The position numbers were made by a program, and so were the translations under genes. From positions 25,591-89,590 of the forward strand of contig NZ_WEHX01000003.1 of NCBI RefSeq assembly GCF_009183815.1: a stretch of DNA of 64,000 nt, in the 5' to 3' direction. The notes beneath the pieces were generated by a model. The model was given only the letters and a program-made list of their open reading frames with translations. It was not told where the DNA came from and ran no database searches. Every line of letters begins with the position of its first letter. Position 1 is the first letter of the stretch. This stretch comes from Sutterella seckii (lineage in GTDB: Bacteria > Pseudomonadota > Gammaproteobacteria > Burkholderiales > Burkholderiaceae_F). This document shows, in pieces, positions 8,705 to 15,521 of this stretch.

Positions 8705-8746
8705 AAAAAACCGGCTGATTCCTGATCGGGAACCGCCGGTTTTTTC
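8705..8746. terminator. Bidirectional terminator between convergent genes
   Basis: AAAAAACCGGC (8705-8715) pairs with GCCGGTTTTTT (8735-8745). It can end metQ on plus and the aldo/keto reductase gene on minus. Confidence 0.85.
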
Positions 8747-8771
8747 TTATGCGCCTCTCAGGGATGCGCGA

Positions 8772-9647
8772 TCAGAAGGTCACGGTATCGGGGTGAAGTC
8801 CCGAGAAGGCCGTCTGAGGCATGAGCGTGAGTTCATCGCGCTCTTCAGGCGTGAGCTGGAATCCGAAAATGTCGAGATCTTCCTTCTGGTGGTGGAAGTC
8901 CGTGGCCTTCGGAATCGGGGCAATGCCGAGCTCGAGGCACCAGCGAAGCGCAACCTGCGCAGGCGTGACGCCGTGGGCGGCGGCAATTTTCTCGAGCGTC
9001 GGGTGACGCAGGAGCGTGCCGCGGCCGAGCGGGCTCCAGGCCTGAACAAGGATGCCGTGATCCATGCAGAAGCGCAGCGCCGCGCGCTGCGGATAGCCGG
9101 GGTGAATTTCAAGCTGATTCACCATGGGCTTCACCTTCGCGCGGGCGAGAAGCGGCACGAGGTGGTGCGGGAGGAAGTTGGAGACGCCGATGGCGCGGAC
9201 GGCTCCCGCCTTGTAGATCTTTTCAAAAGCGCGCCAGGTGCCTGCGTTCTGCGCCTGCCAGACCATGGGCTCGCCCTGGGCGGCCGGCCAGTGAATGAGG
9301 AGCAGATCGAGGTAGTCGACCTGAAGCTGCTCGAGAATCATCGCGTAGGCATCCTCCGCGCTCTCGAAGGAGCGGTGCGACGCCCAGATCTTGCTCGTCA
9401 GGAAGAATTCCGAGCGGGGAATGCCGGATTCGCGGATGACGTCGCCGATCAGCGCGGCGTTGTTGTAGATCTGCGCCGTATCAAAGTGGCGGTAGCCGAG
9501 CTGGATCGCCGTCTGAATGGTGCTCTGGAAGTGCTCGTTGATGGGGATCTGCCACGTGCCGAAACCGATCGTAGGCATTTCTACGCCGTTGGCAAGCTTC
9601 ACGGTCTGCTTCAGAGGTTCAATGACTGTTTTCTTTTTTGTCGTCAC
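8772..9647 (-). CDS. Aldo/keto reductase (AKR5-like)
   Basis: 291 residues, a complete NADPH-dependent (beta/alpha)8 aldo/keto reductase. The catalytic tetrad is visible: Asp and Tyr in FDTAQIYNN, Lys in LTSKIW, His in LLIHWP. The NADP-binding end includes GVSNF and PIPKATDFHH. Closest known types are 2,5-diketogluconate reductases and similar broad-substrate enzymes; the substrate cannot be inferred. Cytoplasmic, monocistronic, convergent with metQ. Confidence 0.93.
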   Translation of the reverse strand: MTTKKKTVIEPLKQTVKLANGVEMPTIGFGTWQIPINEHFQSTIQTAIQLGYRHFDTAQIYNNAALIGDVIRESGIPRSEFFLTSKIWASHRSFESAEDAYAMILEQLQVDYLDLLLIHWPAAQGEPMVWQAQNAGTWRAFEKIYKAGAVRAIGVSNFLPHHLVPLLARAKVKPMVNQLEIHPGYPQRAALRFCMDHGILVQAWSPLGRGTLLRHPTLEKIAAAHGVTPAQVALRWCLELGIAPIPKATDFHHQKEDLDIFGFQLTPEERDELTLMPQTAFSGLHPDTVTF

Positions 9648-9911
9648 GATGTTCTTTGTCTCAATGGGGCGGGAGGCACCGGCAGGCCGGGCGAAAGCGC
9701 TTGTGGGGTAATGTCTGAATGAATGGTACCCGAGGAACCACGGATTTTATTTGATTTAAGAGAAGCGCCGATAAAAAATTTAGCGATCAGACTGCGGTTG
9801 GCCATAGACAAAGAGTGGGAAGTTGTGATTGTCATTTCAGGATTCGATTCCCGCCGGTAGAATCGACGAAGTCCTTCCAATTCGTCAGCATGGCTAAGCC
9901 TTCAGGGACAC

Positions 9912-11078
9912 ATGACCCAACTTGATTCTGAAATCATTACCTGGCTCTTCATTGCCTTTGCCGGAGCGGCTTTCGGCGTTCTGGCTCTCCACAGGGTCTT
10001 CTCGAAAAAGGATCTTCCGGGGAAGCGCCGTTCGGAAGGCGCTCCTTCCGAAGCCTCGCCGCGGCGGGAGCGCATTTCGTCCCGCCGGGAGAGTCGGGGG
10101 CTCCCGAAAGTGGAGGTCCCGCCTCCGCCTCAGAAGCCTGAAATCCTGGGTCCCGGACGGCCCACGCTTTTTGCCTTCTGCGCTGAAGGTTCTGAGAAGC
10201 CCGTTGCTCTCCTCCAGAGAGCCGATCGGTTTGACGACATGACCTCGTTCGAGGGAGCGGAAGTGAAGCCAGAGGGAAAAGCGCTTCTTCTGATCAAGGA
10301 CCGGCTCGGCGCTCTTGCGCACGAACCCGATGACGAACTTGCAGACCGCACCTGGATGATCGCAGTTCCTGCTGAGAATTCCGGCAAAAAGGATGCTGCA
10401 GCGGGGAATCTGAAGCTGCTCGCGTTCGACGAAAAGGGATGCCCGATGGGCGGGGCAGCGCCGATCAGAGACCTCTCGGCAGAAGCGTTTGCTCAGGAAT
10501 TGAAGAGCCTTCTCCCCAGGGAGGACGCAGGCGTCGCTTCCCTTCAGAAGCTCCTGAAGGAAGAAGCGGAACTGCTTCAGGAACTTCTTGATGCGCGCAA
10601 ATGCGGGGAAAGCGAAGGCGCTGAGGATGAAAAGCTTCTTCAGCTCCTTGCGGCAGTCCCGTCGATCTCGCCCGGGGGCTGGAGAGATTCTTCCCGTACG
10701 CTCGATGCCGTCCTTCATGACGTGCGCGAGGCGGTTGAAGAGAGCGACAGGGCGCTGGCTGGCGAAAAGGCTGAATCGACGGATGATCGGCAGGCCGCGC
10801 GCGCTCTGATTCTCGACCATCTTCTTTTGATGCTTCTTCTCACGCGCACGATTCACTCGGGCGACTATCTCCCGGGCATGCGCGCCTCCGCCGAGGCGGT
10901 CCGCCGCGCCGTTCTCTGGGAAGCGAGAAAGGCATCGTCCTCCCGGACAGAAGCGCTTCTCTCGAATCTGAGGCGCGCCGAAGCGCTCATCGACGAGCGC
11001 GTGCTCGCAGCCGGCCGGAAGCCGAGAACGCTCGTGCGGGTTTCCGACGACGGCAGGATTGCATTCGGCTGCGTCTGA
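9912..11078 (+). CDS. Membrane-anchored hypothetical protein
   Basis: 388 residues. One N-terminal membrane segment (about 8-28) is followed by a basic, arginine- and serine-rich stretch (about 32-65), then a cytoplasmic part with a beta-rich region and a long leucine- and glutamate-rich helical C-terminus (coiled coil likely around 205-250 and 335-365). No recognised domain. Transcribed alone, between the divergent reductase and a strong terminator. Its layout (anchor, linker, helical domain) would suit an envelope-associated scaffold, but no function can be assigned. Confidence 0.8.
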   Translation: MTQLDSEIITWLFIAFAGAAFGVLALHRVFSKKDLPGKRRSEGAPSEASPRRERISSRRESRGLPKVEVPPPPQKPEILGPGRPTLFAFCAEGSEKPVALLQRADRFDDMTSFEGAEVKPEGKALLLIKDRLGALAHEPDDELADRTWMIAVPAENSGKKDAAAGNLKLLAFDEKGCPMGGAAPIRDLSAEAFAQELKSLLPREDAGVASLQKLLKEEAELLQELLDARKCGESEGAEDEKLLQLLAAVPSISPGGWRDSSRTLDAVLHDVREAVEESDRALAGEKAESTDDRQAARALILDHLLLMLLLTRTIHSGDYLPGMRASAEAVRRAVLWEARKASSSRTEALLSNLRRAEALIDERVLAAGRKPRTLVRVSDDGRIAFGCV

Positions 11079-11099
11079 ACCGAAAAACTCGGAAAAAAG

Positions 11100-11138
11100 A
11101 AAACCCGCACGAGGATTTGCGTCCCCTGCGGGTTTTTC
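11100..11138. terminator. Bidirectional terminator
   Basis: AAAACCCGCA pairs with TGCGGGTTTT across a 17-base loop, T-run on both strands. Ends the hypothetical gene and the convergent amidohydrolase gene. Confidence 0.85.
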
Positions 11139-11158
11139 ATAAAGAGGCGTTCGTTTTA

Positions 11159-12775
11159 TCAGGCGCCCTGGCGCTCAAAAACGAATTCGCCGTTCATCAT
11201 GGTGGCGTCGACCTTCGTCTCGCGGAGCTTCAGGGGATCCATCTCAAAGATGTTCTTCGAGAGCACCACGAGGTCGGCGTAGTAGCCGGGGAGAAGACGG
11301 CCCTTCACCTTTTCCTCGAAGCTCGCGTAGGCGCCTTCAATCGTGTAGGCGTCGACGGCGTCGTAGATGTCGACGCATTCTTCAGGATGGAAGCCTCCTT
11401 CGGGAGTTCCGTCGAGGCGGCGGCGGTTGACGGCGCAGTAGAGGTTGTCGATCGGGTTCATGTCTTCGATCGGGGAGTCCGTGCCGAAGGACATGTGAAC
11501 GCCGAGCTTCTTCAGCGTTCCGAAGGCGTAGGACGTGGCGGCGAGATCCTTCCCGACGCGGTCCTCGACGATCTTCGTGTCGTAGTGAAGGAAGATCGGC
11601 TGCACGAGGGCGAGGATGTCGTTCTTCGTGAAGCGCTCGAGGAGCGGCCGGTCGGTGATCTGGATGTGAATGACGCCGTGGCGGAGGGGATTTTCACCCG
11701 AGAGCGTCGCGTCGTAGGCGTCAAGGATTCTTTCAATCGCGCCGTCGCCGATCGCGTGCGTCACGACGCCGCAGTTGTGGTCGGCAGCCACATTCACGAA
11801 TTCGCTGATCTCTTCGGGCGTCATCGTCGGGATGCCGACCGTCGAGGGATCGTCGTGATAGGGCCTGCGCATGAAGGCCGTGCGGGCGCCGAGGCTTCCG
11901 TCGACGAAGAGCTTCAGGGGGCCGAAGCGGTGGAAGGCGTTGCCCGAACCCATGACGTGGCCGGCGGCGAGGAAGCGCTTGTAGTCCTCCATGCTCGACT
12001 GGAAGCTCGACTGATGCCAGACGCGCACGAGCGGGTGATCCGCCATCACGCGGTTGTAGGCTTCAATCACCGTTTCCCAGGTGCCGCCGCGGACGTCGCA
12101 GGTGTGAACCGATGTGACGCCGCATTCGGCTGCATGGCGCATGGCCGTGCGGATGAGCGCCACGTCTTCATCGGCCGTGCGGTTTCTGAAGAGCATGAGA
12201 AGAGGCGTTCTGGCGTTTTCCGTGAAGATGCCGTTGAGGCGTCCGTTCGCGTCGCGCTCGATCGAGCCGCCTTCGGGCGCAACGATCGATTCGTCGACGC
12301 CGGCGCGCGCGAGCGCGGCGGAATTAGCCGTAAGCATATGACCGCAGGCGCGCTCGAAAACGAGCGGATATTCCGTCGTGATGGCGTCGAGGTCGTCCCT
12401 CGTGAGCATTCTCGGCTCGTCCGTGAAGTAGTCCTGGTTCCAGCCCATGCCGTGAAGAACGGTGCCGGGAGCGGGCTTCCTTTCCTCGATGTATTCGCGC
12501 GTGATGCGCTTCACGTCGGCAATGCTCTTCGCGTTCTGCAGGCGCACGTCGGAGAGCATCACGCCCGTGTTGAGGAGGTGCTGGTGCGAATCGATGAAGC
12601 CCGGAACGATGGTTTTGCCCTGGGCATCCCAGACCTTGACGTCGGCGGGGGCCTCTTCTCTCAGAGCAGCTTCGCTCCCGACGGCGCGGATGATGCCGTC
12701 CTCGATGAGGAGAGCCTCTTCAAAATGACCGCGCCTCACGTAGGCGTGCGCGTTGCGGATAAGCATTGAAGACAT
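11159..12775 (-). CDS. YtcJ-like metal-dependent amidohydrolase
   Basis: 538 residues of the Amidohydro_3 family. Metal ligands are visible in PGFIDSHQHLL (HxH), later VTHAIGDGAIE and the aspartate in FGTDSPIEDMNP. The N-terminal beta-sandwich segment (LIRNAHAYVRRGHFEEALLI) and C-terminal GRLLPGYYADLVVL close the composite fold. Such enzymes hydrolyse amides, formamides or exo-ring C-N bonds of diverse compounds. It lies directly downstream of the putative lysine-regulated APC permease, same strand, with a 103-base gap containing a hairpin, so co-function with imported amino-acid-like compounds is possible but unproven. Confidence 0.9.
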   Translation of the reverse strand: MSSMLIRNAHAYVRRGHFEEALLIEDGIIRAVGSEAALREEAPADVKVWDAQGKTIVPGFIDSHQHLLNTGVMLSDVRLQNAKSIADVKRITREYIEERKPAPGTVLHGMGWNQDYFTDEPRMLTRDDLDAITTEYPLVFERACGHMLTANSAALARAGVDESIVAPEGGSIERDANGRLNGIFTENARTPLLMLFRNRTADEDVALIRTAMRHAAECGVTSVHTCDVRGGTWETVIEAYNRVMADHPLVRVWHQSSFQSSMEDYKRFLAAGHVMGSGNAFHRFGPLKLFVDGSLGARTAFMRRPYHDDPSTVGIPTMTPEEISEFVNVAADHNCGVVTHAIGDGAIERILDAYDATLSGENPLRHGVIHIQITDRPLLERFTKNDILALVQPIFLHYDTKIVEDRVGKDLAATSYAFGTLKKLGVHMSFGTDSPIEDMNPIDNLYCAVNRRRLDGTPEGGFHPEECVDIYDAVDAYTIEGAYASFEEKVKGRLLPGYYADLVVLSKNIFEMDPLKLRETKVDATMMNGEFVFERQGA

Positions 12776-12832
12776 GATTTCGGAAATCCTTCAGGGGATT
12801 TTTTAAGGGAAACGGTTTCTTGTGCCGGAAAG

Positions 12833-12870
12833 CTTCAGAGCGCCGGGGATCCTGCGCTCTGAAGGTGTAA
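12833..12870 (-). terminator. Hairpin after the APC permease gene
   Basis: Perfect 11-bp stem CTTCAGAGCGC / GCGCTCTGAAG (12833-12843, 12854-12864) just past the permease stop; only a short CTTTCC tract follows on the minus strand, so termination may be partial. Confidence 0.5.
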
Positions 12871-12878
12871 GAGAGGTT

Positions 12879-14276
12879 TTAATCCTTTTTGCCCGTCGCT
12901 GCTTCGTGGCTTCTGCGGAAAAGAATTTCGTAGATGCCGAGGCCGAGGATCGGAACGATCAGACCGAGGGCGGCCGTCACCGGATCCTGCCAGATGGTGT
13001 TGATGATGAGCGCGAGCATGAAGATCAGCACGAGGATGATCGAGAACGGATAGAGCCAGACCTTGTAGGGGCGCTCCATCGTCGGGTACTTGCGGCGCAG
13101 CACGATCACGGAGAGGAAGGTCATGCCGTGGAAGATGAGGCCGCAGATCGCTACGAGGCTCGTGAGTTCGGAGAGCGAGCGCGAGCAGACGAGGATCATC
13201 GCCATCACCATGGAGGCGAGCTGCGCGTTGATCGGCGTGCGGTAGGTCGGGTGGAGCTTGGCGAGGCTCTTGAAGAGCGCGCCGTCGCGGGCCATCGCGT
13301 AGTACATGCGCGGGAAGACCATGATGCAGCCGTTGAGCGAATTGAAGATGGCGAGCATCATCGCCGTGCCGACGATCGCCATGCCGGTGACGCCGAAGAG
13401 CGTCTCGGCGGCAGCCGTGCCGAGGTAGAAGTTGCCGTTCTTCACCATTTCAAGAATGGTGTCGTAGGGAAGCACGCGGTAGACGGAGTAGTTGAAGACC
13501 ACATAGAGAACGGCGACGCCCACGATCGAAAGAATGAGGGCGAGCGGGAGGTTTCTCTTCGGGTTCTTCATTTCCTCGGCGACGGTGTTGAGGTTCGTCC
13601 ACCCTTCATAGGCCCAGAGGGTCGCGAGGACGGCGAAGGCCATCATCGAGAGGATCGACGAGAGGGACGGGGCTTCAGCCGGGAAGTGGAAGAGGTCGGG
13701 CGACTCCTGACCCATGAAGAGGCCGCAGCCGATGATGAGGAGAATCGGCAGGAGCTTCAGAACCATGAAGACGTTTTGCACCATGGAGCCCAGCTTGATG
13801 CCGCGCATGTTGACGAGGGAGAGCACCACGATCGACACGAGGGCGATCGCCTTCTGCACCATGTCGTCGAGCGGATACATGCTCGAAATCGCCGCTGCAA
13901 AGGCGAGCGCGAGCGCGGAAATGGAGCCCGAGGACGAGAGGAAGAAGTTCGTGATGCCGCACATGAAGGCGACGCGCTCGCCGTAGGCTTCGCGCAGGTA
14001 CACGTAGTAGCCGCCGGCCTTCGGCATCATGGCGCCGAGTTCGGCAAAGCAGATGCCCGAAAGGAGCGTGATGAGGCCGCCGATTGCCCAGACGAGGAGC
14101 GCAAGGCCGAGATTGTCGCCGGCGCGCTGAAGCACGATGCCGCCGATGTAGAAGATGCCGGAGCCGACCATGATGCCGGCAAGAACGGATATGCCGCCGA
14201 AAAGGCCGACTTCGCGCTTCATGCCGACCTGCTGAGAAGTGGATGCGGATTCCGGAGCAGGTGTTGGTGTAGTCAT
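12879..14276 (-). CDS. APC-superfamily amino acid permease (candidate lysine transporter)
   Basis: 465 residues from MTTPTPAPES; a further upstream in-frame ATG at 14339 lies inside the leader terminator hairpin and is rejected as start. Twelve membrane segments are apparent. The first helix carries the APC substrate motif GSGIFYIGG, followed by LGAMMPKAGGYYVYLREAYG. This looks like the LAT/serine-exchanger branch of APC transporters at the inner membrane. The specificity suggestion rests on the lysine-type riboswitch in its leader, not on the protein itself. The gene is followed by an amidohydrolase gene on the same strand. Confidence 0.92.
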   Translation of the reverse strand: MTTPTPAPESASTSQQVGMKREVGLFGGISVLAGIMVGSGIFYIGGIVLQRAGDNLGLALLVWAIGGLITLLSGICFAELGAMMPKAGGYYVYLREAYGERVAFMCGITNFFLSSSGSISALALAFAAAISSMYPLDDMVQKAIALVSIVVLSLVNMRGIKLGSMVQNVFMVLKLLPILLIIGCGLFMGQESPDLFHFPAEAPSLSSILSMMAFAVLATLWAYEGWTNLNTVAEEMKNPKRNLPLALILSIVGVAVLYVVFNYSVYRVLPYDTILEMVKNGNFYLGTAAAETLFGVTGMAIVGTAMMLAIFNSLNGCIMVFPRMYYAMARDGALFKSLAKLHPTYRTPINAQLASMVMAMILVCSRSLSELTSLVAICGLIFHGMTFLSVIVLRRKYPTMERPYKVWLYPFSIILVLIFMLALIINTIWQDPVTAALGLIVPILGLGIYEILFRRSHEAATGKKD

Positions 14277-14326
14277 TTTTATTCTTGAGAACTGAAGGGA
14301 AATTTGGGGGAGAAAGCGCGCAAACG

Positions 14327-14366
14327 AAAAGAGCCGCACCGCTCATGCATTCAGCGGGTGCAGCTC
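14327..14366 (-). terminator. Terminator/attenuator in the permease leader
   Basis: On the minus strand GAGCTGCACCCGCT pairs with AGCGGTGCGGCTC (two small imperfections), followed by TTTTC. It sits between the riboswitch aptamer and the permease start, so ligand-controlled termination here would switch the permease. Confidence 0.7.
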
Positions 14367-14564
14367 CGAGAAAATTTCGTTGATGTGCGCTGGGGGCCTC
14401 TCCGCGACCCTCTTTCCGGCGCCTCTTCAGTCTTGCCTCACGTGCGGGATGCGCTTCTTTGGGGACGTCTCCTTCCCTGCGGGAATGCGCTCACGATCGG
14501 AAAGTGAAGAGCGCTTGAAAAGGAGGAGAAGCTCGAAGTGACGAAAAATGTCAAAGCATCGCCG

Positions 14565-14737
14565 CCGATAGCGCCTCCGGAAGGCCTGAAGGGTCTTCCA
14601 GGAGTCGCCGGCGTTTTCCGCCGGCGCCCAACCTGAAGCAGACATGCCTGTCTGCTGGTTTCGGCAGCTTGGCCTCCGGATCGCTCTCAAACGGGTGCCC
14701 CCATTGAGCGGCCATCATCCGCGCTGCGCCTCTATTC
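14565..14737 (-). ncRNA. Lysine (L-box) riboswitch of the APC permease
   Basis: About 173 bases, the usual aptamer length. Conserved blocks occur in the right order on the minus strand: ATAGAGGCGC, GGATGATGGCCGCTC opposing GAGAGCGATCC (the loop-E-like arm), GCCGAAACC opposing GGTTGGGC (P3), a perfect GCCGGCG-GAAAA-CGCCGGC hairpin (P4), CCTGGAAG-ACC-CTTCAGG (P5), and closing GGAGGCGCTATC, whose CTAT pairs with ATAG as P1. The same blocks (ATAGAGGTGCG ... GCCGAAG ... GGAGGGCTATC) mark the B. subtilis lysC riboswitch. LYS elements are known in front of APC-type lysine transporters. No covariance score could be computed here. Confidence 0.8.
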
Positions 14738-14860
14738 GACTGTGGTGAAGCGAACTTTGACACGCCTTCGCCCGGGCTGTCCAATGAGCGGCCCGGGAAA
14801 AAGCGCTTCTCTTGCGGATTCGGCGGAGGAAATAGGCGAAAGTGATTAGCGAGGGGCGCC

Positions 14861-15358
14861 TCAGCGCCGGTCGCCGCGGGGCCTTCTCGTGCCGGTCGTG
14901 CGCGATGTCGTTCCGAAGCGGCCGTTGAGCTGGAGGAACGCTGAAATGAGAATGGCGAAGACGCCGAAGATGATGGGCGCCTCGTCTCCAGAATCCGCGC
15001 CGGCGACGATCCCGATGAGGCCGAACATCGCAAAGGCGGTGGACACAAACTTGAGCGCGGGGTCGACCTTTGCCTTTCTTGCCGGAAGCGCCGCAGGTGA
15101 TTGAGTGGCGCCGCGGCTCGCCTCCTCCATGCGCGCGAGCGCCTTCCTGCGGCTCTCATCCTCTCCGGAAGTCCCGGGAATATGAAGGGTTTTGAGGAGG
15201 CTTTTGAGCGAGGGCGCTGACTTTTCCGGCACTTCCGTTCCGCCCATGAAGTCCTCGGGTTCAAGAGGCTTCAGCGAGCCGGTTCCCCGCTTCTGCAGAG
15301 ACTCAATGTAGCGGACGTAGTCGCCGTCGGGCGGTTCAAGATTGAGCGGATCGGTCAT
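14861..15358 (-). CDS. Hypothetical protein with two C-terminal membrane segments
   Basis: 165 residues. The N-terminal 95 residues are charged and probably disordered (MTDPLNLEPPDGDYVRYIES ...). Two hydrophobic segments follow (about 103-120 and 125-142), then a basic Arg/Gly/Thr tail. No family recognised. It lies upstream of the permease leader on the same strand; a CCCGGGC/GCCCGGG hairpin near 14771-14797 follows it without a T-run. Confidence 0.65.
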   Translation of the reverse strand: MTDPLNLEPPDGDYVRYIESLQKRGTGSLKPLEPEDFMGGTEVPEKSAPSLKSLLKTLHIPGTSGEDESRRKALARMEEASRGATQSPAALPARKAKVDPALKFVSTAFAMFGLIGIVAGADSGDEAPIIFGVFAILISAFLQLNGRFGTTSRTTGTRRPRGDRR

Positions 15359-15441
15359 CGGGGAGCTGAGAAAGAGAAAAGGCTCTTGCGGGGAAGCGCC
15401 GGAAGAAAACTCTAAGGAAAAGAATAGCCCAAAAGAAAGAT

Positions 15442-15476
15442 GAAAAAACGCCTGCGGAGACGGTTCCGCAGGCGTT
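15442..15476 (-). terminator. Terminator of the metal ATPase gene
   Basis: AACGCCTGCGG / CCGCAGGCGTT, followed on the minus strand by a run of six T. Lies 45 bases past the ATPase stop. Confidence 0.88.
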
Positions 15477-15521
15477 CAGGAAGGAATATTTCGAAACGGA
15501 TTGTTGAGCGCTTGACCGGCT

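Noticed and set aside
14565..14737. Glycine or cobalamin riboswitch as alternatives for the permease leader
   Set aside because: The glycine core and the cobalamin box are not present, whereas the L-box blocks occur in order.
14771..14797. CCCGGGC/GCCCGGG inverted repeat as a terminator for the 165-residue hypothetical gene
   Set aside because: The T-run is on the wrong side for the minus-strand gene; only a hairpin is supported.
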